Counted from the stretch's first letter, positions 1 to 12,284 are shown. The stretch is DNA of 64,000 nucleotides from Rheum nobile (GCA_027886185.1 WOAB01000018.1:1116001-1180000), one strand, 5' to 3'. A program made the numbers and translations. The notes: generated by a model not told the origin, from the sequence alone.

Positions 1-560
1 AAGAGTAGAAAACTCACAACCAATCAATTGAAGGCTTCAAACGTCAAGTGCAACAATGGAAGTTTAGTTCTCCATAAGGTTTTGAGAGAAAAAACTATGA
101 AAGATGGAACGAGTTTAACCTAACCAAGTCTAGGTTAAAACCTTTAAGTACTAGGAAAACAAATAGTTTAGAAATAAAGAAAAGGAAAATAAGATAAAAC
201 AAGATCTCAGAATAAAAGATAAGGAAAGAAAGATCTCGGATATAAAATCCGAGAAAAAACTCCAGCTCGGCACCACCGCGGGTGCGGTCGGTCTTCGATC
301 GGCTCCAGCTGTCTTTGCTTCAGCTCCTCTTCACGTGTCTTCAGCAAGTCCACCGCGGGTGCGGTGAAGATGGGCGCGGGTGCGGTGAAGACACCAGAAA
401 CTCTTCTTCTTCAATGTACTTCAAATCTCTGTAAATCTCATGATTTCTTCACTTCTCGTCTTCTCTTCTGGATTACAGAATTACAATCAAAACATCTCTA
501 AACATCATCTAAATCATGCTAATAACCACTAGATGCGCTATACAATATATCACATATCAA
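1..560. repeat. Truncated LTR-like sequence at the window edge
   Basis: The stretch is organised like the solo LTR at 1,507-2,835. Both have an 'aaggcttcaa' segment, then A-rich sequence with repeated aataaaataag-type words, then a cluster of GC-rich motifs, then a C/T/A-rich tail ending near a GCGCT word. The GC cluster (about 268-395) repeats CCGCGGGTGCGGT three times. The left end lies outside the window and the right end near 560 is approximate. No TSD can be assigned. I infer a relative of the neighbouring LTR family rather than the same family, because the GC motif differs. Confidence 0.45.
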
Positions 561-1506
561 TTTTCAACAAGTATCAAACATTGTTATACAGATATTGGTT
601 CATTTCAAACTTCTTCACTTTGTCAAAGAGATTGTGTCACACTTGTTCTGGTTAGAATTTGCGGGTCATAGATCTCAAAGTCTGCTCTCTTATTCCATTT
701 GTTCATATATTCTTTAGTGAGCAAAACTCAGTATAAGAGAGTTGGAACAAACAAGGCAGGGTCGAATCAGTAAATAGAAACTCATTCATGTTGGAGGGGA
801 TCAAATGGTCATAAGTATATATAGAGTAGAGGTATCAGTATATAGAAACTCTTTCATAGCTCCAACTTTTTCAGAGGAGCAAATTTCAAATGAGCACATA
901 AACCAGAAAGAAACTTTCAGCCAAGAACACATGCTCGAAAAAAGACAAAGTAATTTGAAATTTCTTGTTCATTTAGTTATTGTACACATGTCACAATAGA
1001 TTATATTGGCAAGTTCATAAAAAATTTTGCATTCAGGGGCCGATTGAGAGAGGAGTAAAAGAGAGACCATCTGATTTTCTAGGACATAAGTTTCATGTTC
1101 ATCAGATCCAGGGCAATTGGTGAGGTACCAACCACCATAGTGGAGAAGGTTGGTGAGAGTTCCACGGAGGCAACACCCTCGTGTCAAAAAAGAGGAGCAC
1201 GAAACACCGATCGATTCAAAGGGCGAGCACCAAACCAATAAGAGAAAGAGCTCAGATTGTGTTGGTATGCAAATTTGGGATCTGGGTTGAATCGCATTGC
1301 AAAGGGAATAAGCGGAGACGAGGGTGAGAACAATTGCAAGGGTCTCCATTAAACCTATATATTGAAAGACTTCATAACTTAAAGCAAGGAAAGAATCAAA
1401 TTCCAGCAAGATTGTTGCAGATTTTAGAGAAGGAAGGTGGGGGTTGAGTGGCGGCGTAAGGGAGAGAGGTTTGGGAGTGTTTTAGGGTTCGGAGGTCAGG
1501 GTCAAC
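561..1506. other. Unassigned stretch with one open frame
   Basis: I recognise no gene or repeat here. The minus strand is open from 1,409 to 969 (146 codons, Cys- and Leu-rich, an internal Met at about residue 21 followed by a hydrophobic stretch). It could be an exon of a small membrane or secreted protein or a chance frame. No splice context or homology supports it. The right end is bounded by the TSD (TCAAC, 1,502-1,506) of the following solo LTR. Confidence 0.3.
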
Positions 1507-2835
1507 TGACAAAGGCTAAAGTCGTATCGCCTTATCAAAGTAATCCTTAAAAACCTAAACTAGTAGAATATGTAAGCAAGGGTCGAATCCCACAGGGAGG
1601 AGTTGTCTTTTTTTATGCGAATTAATATGCCAAAGTATCAAGGGGGGTTTTGGTTGGTTGTTTGTAAACAAATAAACAAAGGAAACAAAAGCAAAAGTTT
1701 CTAATCAAATTGGGAAAAAAACACTTAGTCAGACAAATATCCACCATTCATTTGATTGATTGGTCCTAGATTATCTATATTCCTTCCTTTGATTATTCTT
1801 GTCCATATTCTGAAATAGTTACCAGTCCAGGTAACCCTAACTATCGAACGCACAAGAAACCATCAAGATTTAGAACAATAGCAGCAAGACGCATAGGAAT
1901 TAACCAGGATACATGCAACACCGATTTTTCGCAGCATTTAACACATAATCAATTCTCTTTCATAATAAACTAGTCCTACCAGTCCTAGAATATCATGGAT
2001 GCTACAAAAGATAAGGAATCTCAACCCGAAATTTCCAAACCCTAGCAATAGACAATTACTAATATCAACTAGGGGATCAATCTAGTCAAATCAATAAGAA
2101 TCAATAGGAATAAGCTCAAGAGAAAAGATATAATCCAAAGAAATAGGAAATAGAGTTATAACCTCACAATCATGAATCAAATAAAGGCTTCAATTGTCGG
2201 ACTAAGCAAAGGGTGCTTAGTTCTTCATACTCTTGAAACAAAAACTCAAAGGGAAAACTGACGTAAACTTCGATAATTCAAAAGGCTGCCAAGACTAGGT
2301 TTAAATAACCTAGCAAACTTAAAGCTAAAAAGATAACAAACATAGTCTAAAAGGAAATAAAATAATCCTACCGGAATAAAGAAATAAAATAAAATAGGAA
2401 AATAAAATAAAGTAAAACTTCGGAATTCCTCGGACGCGTTGATGACACAGATTTCCGCGATCGCAACTACAACTTCCGCGATCGCGGAAAATACAATTTT
2501 GCTCTCGGCTTTTCCGCGACCACGGCACTTGGACTTCCGCGATCGCAGATCTTCGCGTTCTTCACTTCTCGCCTTTCGTTGATTCCCGCGACCGCGGCCA
2601 TGGCCTCCGCGACCGCGGTTTTGCTCTTGTAGATCCACTTGGTTCTACTTCTTCGTCTTCTTAGGTGGATTCATTCTCTCTTCAATATATCTTCATTTAA
2701 GCTTCTCCAAACCACCATATCTGCACACATCTACTCCTCAACTCCGATCTCTACAATACGCTCTAAACATCTCCAAATGGTACACAAAACATCGGTAACA
2801 ACTCTTAGTTAAACCCTACAAAGTAGCGCTGATCA
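1507..2835. mobile_element. Solo LTR with 5-bp TSD
   Basis: The element begins TGACAAAGG and ends GCGCTGATCA, so it has the TG...CA ends of LTR retrotransposons. It is flanked by identical 5-bp direct repeats TCAAC (1,502-1,506 and 2,836-2,840). No second LTR, PBS or coding region lies next to it. That is the signature of unequal recombination between two LTRs. Near its start it has the common plant LTR wording 'gggtcgaatcccacaggga' (1,590-1,608). The minus-strand open frames at 2,246-2,638 lie in its GC motif cluster and are not genes. The superfamily cannot be assigned without the internal region. Confidence 0.8.
2453..2619. repeat. GC-rich palindrome array inside the solo LTR
   Basis: At least five copies of a palindromic core (CCGCGATCGCGG, CCGCGACCGCGG and variants) sit in about 170 bp, separated by T/C-rich spacers. 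The surroundings are strongly AT-rich, so the island stands out. Each core can fold on itself and carries several CpG sites. Confidence 0.75.
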
Positions 2836-3683
2836 TCAACATACAATACAAATAACTAGGACATATGAATGCAGTGTTATTTTACATCTTGTGTAATTAT
2901 ATGTTACATATATATATATGTGTGTGTGTGTGTACGAGCGTACATACAGGCGACAGCTAAGCTTGTTTATAAAACAATGAGAAATCATCATGTTAGAGGC
3001 CTCTATTTCATCCTACCTGGTGCTCCTTTGGTACATTCTCCTCTACTTTTTATGCTTTTATATACACTATTTCAAAAAATACGCAAAAATTCAAAGTTAC
3101 CACGCGAAATTATCAAAATATGTTGATATTTTGCAAATTTAACAATTCTTTAGAGTTAGCACACGAAATTTGCGTAAAATATACAAATAAGTACTTTTTA
3201 CATATTTATTTTCTTTTCAAAAATAAGTTTTAAATCGCCTAAGAATTTGTTTAATAGATGTATATATTTATAAATACATTTTTACTTATAATAAACTAAT
3301 GTGGAAAATATATTTTTTAAATTGAGTGGTATACAAAAGTGTGAAGAAAGAGAAAAAGGATTTATTTTACAAATAAAATCTTATAAAATGTTGGCCAAAC
3401 AAGACTTAACTTATGTGCCTAAGAAATTGGGTATTATTATTTGTGAATCACGTGCATATATTTGCCTAATGCAACGATAGTTTAAAACTAAATAGCTAAA
3501 CCGTATTTTGTCACTGCAGAGTTAGCAAATTACAGTGTTAAGCTACACACAAACATTAAGGATTGGCATTGGAGTTGAGAAGAACTTCGTAGATTTGCTG
3601 GAGTTCAAATCATGTGTTGTCAAGCTTTTGAGATGACATTTGATGCTGCAACGAAGAAAGAAAGATGAAGAGTCATGAAGTTA
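2836..3683. other. AT-rich intergenic DNA with a microsatellite
   Basis: A compound (TA)n(TG)n microsatellite lies at about 2,907-2,933. The rest is AT-rich with no coding signal I can support. Confidence 0.6.
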
Positions 3684-3859
3684 GGAAAAATAACTCTAAA
3701 TAATATCAACTATCAACCTTGAATCAAAAATAATACGAATTTTAAAAATTATAAAAACATACTCAAATTATGTCAATGTTAACTAAAAATGGTATGGATA
3801 TATTTTCCGGTGAATTTTTCGACGGGTTTGCTGATGTGAATTCTACTACAAAATGGTCA

Positions 3860-4075
3860 ATTTAACCCGGATATTTTTTCAAATATAACCCGGATATTTC
3901 ACGATTTAGGTCTGTGTATCAAGTTGGGGGTGTAACAGGTTATATAACCCAAATGTAAAAAAACATGCCAGGGTTAAAATGTCTACGTTTTTTAACCCAG
4001 ACATGCCATGATTCGGGTTAAAAGGTCGTTTGAGTTTTGTTTTTAAATGGAACCTTTTAGCCTGGATCTCTTGGG
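3860..4075. repeat. CACTA-1 left subterminal repeats
   Basis: Several degenerate copies of AACCCGGATAT and its reverse complement lie within 200 bp of the element end. Related elements use such motifs as transposase-binding sites. That role is inferred here. Confidence 0.7.
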
Positions 4076-4268
4076 TCCGGGCTACAAAGTCTCAAGATTT
4101 TGAAAAAAAACATGCAAGAATTTTATCTAAACAATATATATACACATATACATTTAAGTATCTAAATGATAAGTTTATTTACACATTTGTACATGGACTA
4201 TATAGCTAATTAGCAAGATAGTTGGCAAGTTTCTAGAATTCAACAATAAACATCTAAGTACTTATAAA

Positions 4269-4447
4269 CTACATAACACAAGATGAAATTGCTTCAAATA
4301 AAATAATGCCTTGTACAGAAGCTGGAAAAGAAAGGTTGTCTATATCACCTACGTACATTTCGTCCAGCATTGCTTTTGTTGCGCTGCTCTGGCCAACATC
4401 CTCAAAGTCGTCAGTTGCATCCTTCCATGCACCATTCAAGATATTGT
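4269..4447 (-). pseudogene. Cytochrome b5 fragment (captured exon)
   Basis: On the minus strand an exon follows an AG acceptor (TTTTGTAAG at 4,448 and above) and runs to a stop at 4,269-4,271. It contains KDATDDFEDVGQSSATKAML followed by DEMYVGDID. This is the conserved stretch after the haem-binding HPGG of plant cytochrome b5, including the region of the second haem histidine, where the usual DVGHS reads DVGQS. Cytochrome b5 is an ER-anchored electron carrier for desaturases and hydroxylases. The first half of the protein, with HPGG, was not found, and the C-terminal tail does not look like a normal membrane anchor. It is a captured, non-functional fragment in CACTA-1. Confidence 0.75.
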
Positions 4448-6220
4448 CTTACAAAATTTAAGGAGAAAGGGTTTCTAAGTACCAAACTAATTTAAAGAGA
4501 AAGATATTAAGATTTGATTATGTTAATAAAATTGCACATGATGCACCAAGGAGAAGGCTCTTTCTCCCATTTTTCATTTTTTTCCTTTATGGGGTGTTTA
4601 ACAGTAGTTTGATAAACAAAACACAAGGTACAAACAATCACCAGTATCAACACAAGGTTAGTAATGTAATCATGCTAGTAAGCATGCTACTACTTCTTCA
4701 ATAATTTTGTGAAAATAATTTTAGCCAACTATACCAACGCAAGAATGGACTCAAACATTGAGCATGAAAAAGCAAGAAGAAGCACTAACAACGTTACAGA
4801 GATTGAACTGAGTATATGCGAAAGTTACCCTATATTAGACAATTGACACTCACAATGGAGGAAAACTATAAGACCAAAGATGAGACAAGAAAGACATGCA
4901 CCAATGTTATGTTATAACTTATAAGTGCAACAAATAAGGCATAGCAATAAAAACCCGAGGAAACGCCCTCCACCAGTTTCTGATGATGTAGGTGCCTTCT
5001 CCAGCGGCCAAAAACCATGGACTGACAAAGGAAATAAATTTTCTTGTGGCAAGATTCTCAAGAAGTTCTTCTGTTTCATTGCCTTTTAAGACAGTAAGCC
5101 CCTCATTTGAATTAGGTCTTGCATATATAGACAATTGTATATAGCTAGACTTCTTCATAGAGAAAAATGAGGGGGGAAAAGAAGATCATGAGAGGGAGAT
5201 AGAGAATATAAGATGAAACGAGAGAGTATAATACACTACGATATAACACATTAGCACAATTATGAGGTTAGTGACTCTGTAAATTACTATCTCATGAAGG
5301 AGCTTTGGAGCTGATGCAGATAGATGTAGGGTCTCTTAGCTAATCCTTGTTCAGCTTAATTGTGAGAGTATATATGATATGTAGTATATACCATTATTTA
5401 GTAGTAGCAAGTTTAGCATCAGGAAGATCCATTGATTCAGCAATGGAAGCCAAAGGAATGCTCAGTCTAGTGTAACTAAGCTTCCTACTACACATATCTT
5501 CTTGTTCTTCTTGTGTATTTTCTATAAATATCAATCAATATCTAATATAAAACTGTCCTATGTGAAAATCGTGAAAAAAAAATTAAAGACATCTTACTGA
5601 ATTGCCTATAAGCCCATATTAAACTCAACCGTTATACTATGTTAATAACAGCCCAATAGACGTTATACTCTGTGAATAACAACCCACTATCAAGCAGCGT
5701 TACACTATGCACACTAAATACAGCGTTACACTGTGCACACTAAATACAAATTAACATCGTTTCAAGCAGTAATTGCCTACCTGTTTAAATTGGAAAATGC
5801 ATATGCCACAAACTGGTCCCCGTTCAGGATATCAAACTCAACGGTTCCGAATTCCTCATAGGTAAGTGGCACTTCGATTATATTCTACTTAAACTTTTTT
5901 CAAACACCTACATGAGTAGATTTCTGGGGTATGTTTTCCACCAGAAGATCAAATTCCCATTAGGACCAAAGAGAATAATTTTTTCGCAGACCACCTTAAT
6001 TGTGCACTTAAACTTATTGCATGATAATTGTTGTAATGCAGAATGCAACAAAACATAATGCACGCTATTATCAAATTCCACAAGGTCTCAAGTACTAATT
6101 CCTTGACAAAACATTGGGTTAAACTTCCAAACCATTAACAAATCATGCTAGATAAACATTCAGCTTTTATTCAACCCAGAATAGCTACGAGACTTCATAG
6201 AACACAAGGGATTTGCTCCA
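4448..6220. other. CACTA-1 interior, no assignable gene
   Basis: AT-rich sequence with short minus-strand exon-like stretches that I cannot assign: an 80-codon open frame at 5,158-4,919, and about 25 codons near 5,873-5,790 containing YEEFGTVEFDILNGDQ. An imperfect tandem word (CAGCGTTACACTATGCACAC) occurs near 5,694-5,745. These may be further captured exons, but I could not place them in a family. Confidence 0.35.
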
Positions 6221-6517
6221 TTAAGCACAAACACATGTTAAAATGGATATACAAAAAAAATTAATCAAAGATTGTACCTTATAAGATGTGAGCAAACCGT
6301 CAAAACTATGAACACACCAAAATTCGGCCAAAAAAGTACACTGCATAGCAGTTGGCAAAAAACAAATGGCAAAACTGCCATGAGAACGCGGCCTGTGCTC
6401 TGCTCCGGCTCTCGCAGATTGCCGAGAACAAGGTCGCAATCGGACCATGAGGCCCATGGTTTCCTTGTCCACCTTATTCTCCTTCTTCAACCACTCAAGA
6501 TCCGCGGAAACAGCCAT
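6221..6517 (-). pseudogene. Unrecognised first exon with 5' leader (captured)
   Basis: The minus-strand ATG at 6,517 has a good plant context (ACCATGG). It is preceded by about 220 bp of C/T-rich leader-like sequence up to about 6,740. The reading frame starts MAVSADLEWLKKENKVDKET, a soluble charged sequence, and degenerates after about 45 residues into sequence that looks intronic. The leader plus start codon in good context suggests a genuine first exon taken from a host gene. I do not recognise the family. It lies in CACTA-1 on the same strand as the other captured pieces. Confidence 0.4.
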
Positions 6518-6760
6518 GGTTGGGCTTTGCGTTAGGGGTTCGACAAGGAATTTGGATTAAGAAGTAAGGAGACAAAATCTACTACTCTGGGATTGAGGGA
6601 ATTAGGAGGAAATAGGGATAAGGCTCAGTGGTGGCGACTGGCAACTGGGTTGCCCCTTTGCCACCGCGGCAGGAGAGAGGCAGCATGAACCGCAGCGGAA
6701 GAGGGAGAGAATTGAAACTGATGAAGCACTTACACTTTTACAGACCTAATATAGTAAACT

Positions 6761-7859
6761 AAATACGGATTGCTCCAGCAATTTATTATGTTAGAAGAAC
6801 TATATGGGCTGGAGCAAGAGGCCCATTTAAACAAATATCGATTGCTCCAGCAATTTATTAATAATGGGCCTGACGTCCGGCCCGGTTGAACTGTTTTTCG
6901 TCTAAAAATACAGCACGGAGTATTTGATCATATGGATTTTAGGGAAGGATATTAATTAATGTTAAGGTGTGCATGTAACCATGAAAATACTTTGTTAGAC
7001 ACTGACACTTAGAGACGAATCCCTTGATCTTTATTGTATGTGTTTAATTTCATAAAGGCATTTTCATATACCTTGACTACATTAGTCACACATAGTTTAT
7101 CTTCTTTAATTTTTAGATTCATGATTCCATGGCATGGATTAACGCGATTTAAAAAAAGAGAATCTCTGTTATAATGAGTATTTTGTTTTCGCATTTTTCT
7201 GTCATGACTCGAATTGATTATGCCTTGTGATTTCACGATATAAAACTATTGGTCGATTCTCCATTTATTTGAAAAATATATCACATGCGCATTGTATGAA
7301 ATATCTACTCAATTATATTCATGAATCATGATGCAACTATACTATATATATAAACTACATATTTCATAAGTAATTATTTTCCTTTCTGTATGATGCAACT
7401 ATAACTTGCATATTTTCATTATTTCTCTTCTTTCGATCACAGCTACATTTACACTTTAACATTAATAGTCTTCCCTAAAATCCATGTGATAAAATATTTC
7501 GTGTTGTAAAATAAGCTTCGCTTTAATGAATTAATATATATTATGTTAGAAGAAAATAATTTGAACAACGTTATTACATACTTGGAGACCTGTCATCTGG
7601 GTCGGGTTCGGTTGGGTGAAGTCGGATTCGGGTCAAACGTGTTCAGGCCAATCGGGTATCCTAATATGTTAGAGTCATGTGGGCCGAGTTTGGGTTGACC
7701 AGAGGGGTTGAGGGTAACCATCTTTAAACGATTAATATTATGATTTCAATGAATAATAAATTAATTATATTAACAAAAAAAAATTGTTTAATTATTTGAA
7801 AAAATATTTTACAGCATTAAATATAAGTGAAATTAAAAATATGAACGAGAGGTAAAGCT
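6761..7859. other. AT-rich CACTA-1 interior
   Basis: No gene is supported. A 20-bp word (GATTGCTCCAGCAATTTATT) occurs twice, at about 6,769 and 6,840. The minus-strand open frame at 7,236-7,009 has no recognisable content. Confidence 0.5.
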
Positions 7860-8220
7860 AACATCCTTCCCCTTTCATGCCCTACATCACATACGCCAGG
7901 CAAATATTTCACTTAGCCTGCGTTTGACCGCTTATAATACGCACAGGGGAAACACGATCAAGGTGTCCATGTAGGGCGGTATAGGCGAAGAATTCCTTGA
8001 GCGCAGCAAGCGGGCTAAGAGCTCATACATTGTTGCTTTAGCCTCCATGAACGTGCGCCAGTGGAATGGTATTGTCACTCTCTTCCAATTGATTATCATT
8101 TGATAAGCCTACATACCAAACAACCTACATCCATCTTATGAGCGCGCAGGTGACGTATATCTGTCCATCACCTCGGCCACAACGTTGTATGATACGGAGG
8201 ACATATCTGCTATCAAGTAA

Positions 8221-9558
8221 TTGATGGATGTAATGAGGTACATGCTTGAACTACACGCAGAACAATATGGTACTGTAATTACAACTATATCTCTAATTCC
8301 TACCACTGCAACATTTCAGTACCGTCGGGCTTCCTACAAAATCACCATCCTTCCCTACAAGTTCGGCCAGACAAGGAACCCTCTTAGAGCTACTGCGTCT
8401 TGGACGGGAGTAGAAGGACTTTCCGAAAAAGTTATTCGTAAAATGGAATCTACCTAGGCTATGATTTATGCCCCAACAAGCGCAATCAGTGTCAACGTTG
8501 TACTGTTTTGTAGGACTCCATCACCTTCAATGTCGGGGTCAAGATTGAAAGGGTTCTTCCAGAGAACAGTTGGAACTATCCTTCATGTGGTGGAAGTAAC
8601 TGTAGGAAGGGGTTGACCCATATTGGAGGGCAGCTCTATTGTACTTCGTGCTGTAAGACGACTGAGTTCCCTCGGGTGTGGTATGTGTTGCGCCTTTCTT
8701 TTGTAAATGTACTGCTCGAAATCATATCCACAACGCACACTTGAGTGAACAGCTAATTCCGTACAGGTACAGACTAAATCTTGAAGTTTCAGATCATACA
8801 GCAACCCTTACAGTAATTGTGTTCGATGATCTTGCTGAAACCCTGGTGAAAAAGAAAGCGGCGGCCTTGCTGAAAGAAGTGTCTGTAAGTTTAAAATGGA
8901 ACCTACCACATTATGCGGGAGAAAGCTTATTTTATGTAGCTACTAAATTTGGCCCTTTGGCTTGTGCAGGACAACCCAGAAGAAAGTGTTCTCCCGCATG
9001 AAATCAAGCAGTTAGCTAACACAAACCACGTGTTTGAGATCAAAACTCATACCTACTTCGCCGCCTCTAACGACAATGAAAAATTTACCGTGTCGCGAAT
9101 TGTGAGCAACAGCTCTGGTCTTAAGGTAGTCATTGAACCCACATTAATTGATGTGATAATCCTACTTCTAATGCAATAATATGTACAATGTTTTATACAG
9201 AACCAACGAATTGTGCAGGAAAATGAGTGCGAAAGTGGGCTGCCTAATACGGCCCTAACCTTAGACGCTAAAAAGCCACTTGAAGGAGACCATGTCATTG
9301 ATGTAGATGCAATAGAGGAGAAAGACAAGTGAGGATTGTTTCAAATGAATCTAGGCATGCCGTTAGTTTTTGAAACTTACATTTATACCTCCCTCTTTGT
9401 ATATCAAGCATGGTGGCGAAAAGGAGGTAGCACCCATTGTCAAAACCCCAAAGAAAACCCTGCCGAAAAAAAGGAAGGCTGTCATTTCATCATCTGACGA
9501 GGAATCGGGTCGTGACGATGATTCCGCTTCGACCGCGGAGCCTACAGGGATCGAATGA
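8221..9558 (+). pseudogene. RPA1-like single-strand DNA-binding protein remnant
   Basis: Exon-like pieces read in different frames. Near 8,520-8,665 there is a zinc-ribbon-like stretch with four cysteines (CGGSNC...LYCTSC). It is followed at 8,765-8,880 by RYRLNLEVSDHTATLTVIVF and DDLAETL. This order matches the C-terminal OB-fold of replication protein A large subunit (Rep_fac-A_C family). The segment at 9,400-9,558 is a Lys/Glu/Asp-rich tail. RPA-like proteins are often carried by plant Helitrons, and the helicase remnant downstream fits that. Frameshifts and stops between pieces, some possibly introns, make it a pseudogene or a heavily diverged spliced gene. Confidence 0.6.
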
Positions 9559-10404
9559 TTTGCACTTCAGAACTTGTGGTCTGAACTAAGCATGATTTTA
9601 CGTTTCAATCTCGACAAAACATTAGCCCTAAAGTGTTGTTCGTTTTACCGTGGGTGGAAAACCGTGACTCTTTTTACTTGCACTATTTGGTTCTATTTAC
9701 CGAACATATATTACTTCGGATTGGTTGTATTTTGATGATCAGATAATGTTGTTTTCGGACACACATACACTTTAAGTTTTCGAACCAAAATACTATGTTT
9801 TGGGCATTAAAAGATGTCTAATATTTACACTTTAGTGTGTTGATAAACATGTCATACAACGTGAAACAAAACAATAAACGAAAAGTTTATTATGGTCATC
9901 AAACGTAAAGTTGTAAGTGAAATACATATCATATTTAACTATATTAACATAAAAAAGAATTATGAGTTTTGTTCATCGGAATTTTCCTTTAAAATTTTAT
10001 ATAGAAAAAACAAATTGTAATACATAATACTTTATAGCGAAGTGGAAAGGTTTCTATGTTTACTACTTTCTCGCAATATTGCATTAAGAGTTTAACTTAA
10101 CTATAAAAAAAAAGGATATTTACCTTTATCTCAAAATATATGTTTTGAAAAAGATATAATTACACTTGATTTGGTAATATTTGTGCTAAGATGGAATTAT
10201 ATATAGAGGTGAAGTGAGAAGTGTTCTATACCAGCAATAGGTTAATAATTTTAAATTATAAGAAATTATTTATTTATTTAAGACTTTGGAATAATTTTGT
10301 AGTTTTTATAGTATTTAATACAAAAAATATTTAAAACATGATATTTCTTAACCTACTCCCTTTGTCAGACATACATGGAGGCGATGGGTACATCGAGGCC
10401 ATAT

Positions 10405-11128
10405 GAGGACATACAAAAGCGCTGATGAAATTTGCAAGGCATCTACCGATGTGGCTGAACAAGAGCATTTGTACCCACCCGAATTCTTGAACAACCAAGA
10501 TTTCCCTGGTACAGTTTGCTTACATTTCAATACACTATGCCTAATAAGTTGTAAACTCATCAACTAATGAAAATAACATGGACACTATATTACAGGAATC
10601 CCACCACACGCACTTGAATTGAAGGAAGGGTTGCCGGTAATGCTTCTAAGAAATGTAAACCCTTCACAAGGACTGTGCAACGGCACCCGTCTCATCATTA
10701 CGCATTTGGAGGAGTGGGTAGTTGAGGATGAGATTATTACTGGCACGTGCGTAGGAAATAAAGTCCTAATTCCTAGAATAACACTAAATGCCAGTTACGC
10801 CACCCAATCTAAATGGCCATTCGTCATGAAACGCCGTCAATTCCCACTAAAAGTTTGCTATGATATGACTATCAATAAAAGCCAGGGGCAATCACTCAAG
10901 CATGTAGGGTTGTATTTACCAAGGCCAGTTTTCTGTCACGGCCAGCTCTATGTGGCAGTTTCTCGAGTTACACACCCACATGGACTCAGTGTCCTGTTAC
11001 TACCAACGGGGAAAGAGCCAGCTAACTACACACGAAATATAGTCTTCAAAGATGCATTCAATCACTTGGCCACCGAAATGAATGTAAGTACTACAACCCA
11101 CTACGTAAAATATGTTCGGACCCACTAA
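10405..11128 (+). pseudogene. PIF1-like Helitron helicase, C-terminal part
   Basis: A first piece (about 10,405-10,508) reads ICKASTDVAEQEHLYPPEFL. It is followed by an apparent 86-bp intron (GT at about 10,509, TTACAG at about 10,595). The long exon then contains LKEGLPVMLLRNVNPSQGLC with NGTRLII, later INKSQGQSLKHVGLYLP, and the end motif LYVAVSRVTHPHGL. These are the last helicase motifs of the PIF1/RecD-type SF1B helicases found in the RepHel protein of Helitrons. The N-terminal helicase motifs, including the Walker A loop, and the Rep nuclease are missing, so it cannot act alone. The 169-codon exon is itself open. Confidence 0.85.
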
Positions 11129-11876
11129 AATCTATAAACCTGTCGGAAATGATCAGCACATAGGATTATAATGTTACACAACACATACTTGGTGCGCACT
11201 ATATCCATCATAATATAACGCTTTCACCATAGCTAGCTCAAATATATTTGCTCATGTCCCAGGTCTAGCACCGTATGATACAACACATTTGTCACCATTG
11301 GATAGCATGGAATGCATATCAACCAATCCGGCAAACATGAGGTACGTGAATGCAATGTTTTATTCAAACATGCGCTTTGAGAATCCTTTTGTGCTCAAAC
11401 ATTTAAATAGCTTTAGAAGAATAAATCCATTGGCTTAACCAGACGAGCTTCTATTGTCGCAGGTTTGGGGCATCGTAGACTCCTCAGTTGCTTCATTTAC
11501 AAGCTCTTACGCTGAGCGACGTGCTCATTCAACTGAGTGCATTGTTGCATAGCATTCCAATATTAGATATCAAGCATACAACTTCTCCCGTTGTCCCCAA
11601 CATTGAACTTTTTATACAAGCAAAGTTTGACACATGACAACACCTTTTGGGCTCTCAAACCAAATACATATAATCAAACATCATACTATTACGCGTACAA
11701 CCAAACTTTAAACATTCGGATGCAAAACCAGGCAAATCCCCACCATAAACTCAACAACACTTTAGTTTAGGTCATTCTACATACCCCTAACGACAATGCT
11801 TCACCGCACATCCAAGCACCGGCTCAATACGCCCTCAATATATGTAACAAACTACGCACGGGGCTCTAATTTCTAG

Positions 11877-12284
11877 TATATATATATATAGAAGAGAGTG
11901 TTTATGGTTATTACTTCATCACCAAATTAATGCTTCTGCTAGTGATTCTTTTTCTTAGCAAATCATAGTTGTTTGATATAATGTGTTACCTCGGTTACCT
12001 TTTGTTGTATTGAATTGCATCTCTTATTGGAACTGCAACTTGTATAAGTATGGAAATTGCAAGAGAATGTATATTCAAGTAATGAACTTAAAACATATGT
12101 TTTAGGAAGAAAAAAACAATGATACAATAGAGAAGTACAATCTGTCCAAAATTGAAGAGCATTTTTCAAATCAACCTCTAAAAACCAAAACTATATTCTA
12201 GAATTGTAGATGCATAAATAAATGTCATTAAAAGGACCAAATGAAGTATTCAACTTAAATATGATGTTCCTCTAAAGACTCATG
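11877..12284. other. CACTA-1 interior between Helitron and adenylate kinase
   Basis: AT-rich sequence with a short (TA)n run at 11,877-11,890. I see no gene. Confidence 0.5.

Larger units (their letters stand above)
7860..11876 (+). mobile_element. Degenerate Helitron inside CACTA-1
   Basis: Two protein signatures of plant Helitrons lie on the plus strand: an RPA-like single-strand-binding fragment (8.2-9.6 kb) and the C-terminal part of a PIF1-like helicase (10.4-11.1 kb). A plausible Helitron 3' end, GCACGGGGCTCTAATTTCTAG followed by T, occurs at 11,856-11,877. The left arm of the usual terminal hairpin is degraded. The left border is a guess, because I found no clear 5' TC terminus. No Rep (HUH) domain was seen, so the copy is dead. 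Confidence 0.6.

Noticed and set aside
2246..2638. 130-codon Arg/Gly-rich minus-strand frame.
   Set aside because: It is the GC palindrome array of the solo LTR read as protein. The repeats, not selection, keep it open.
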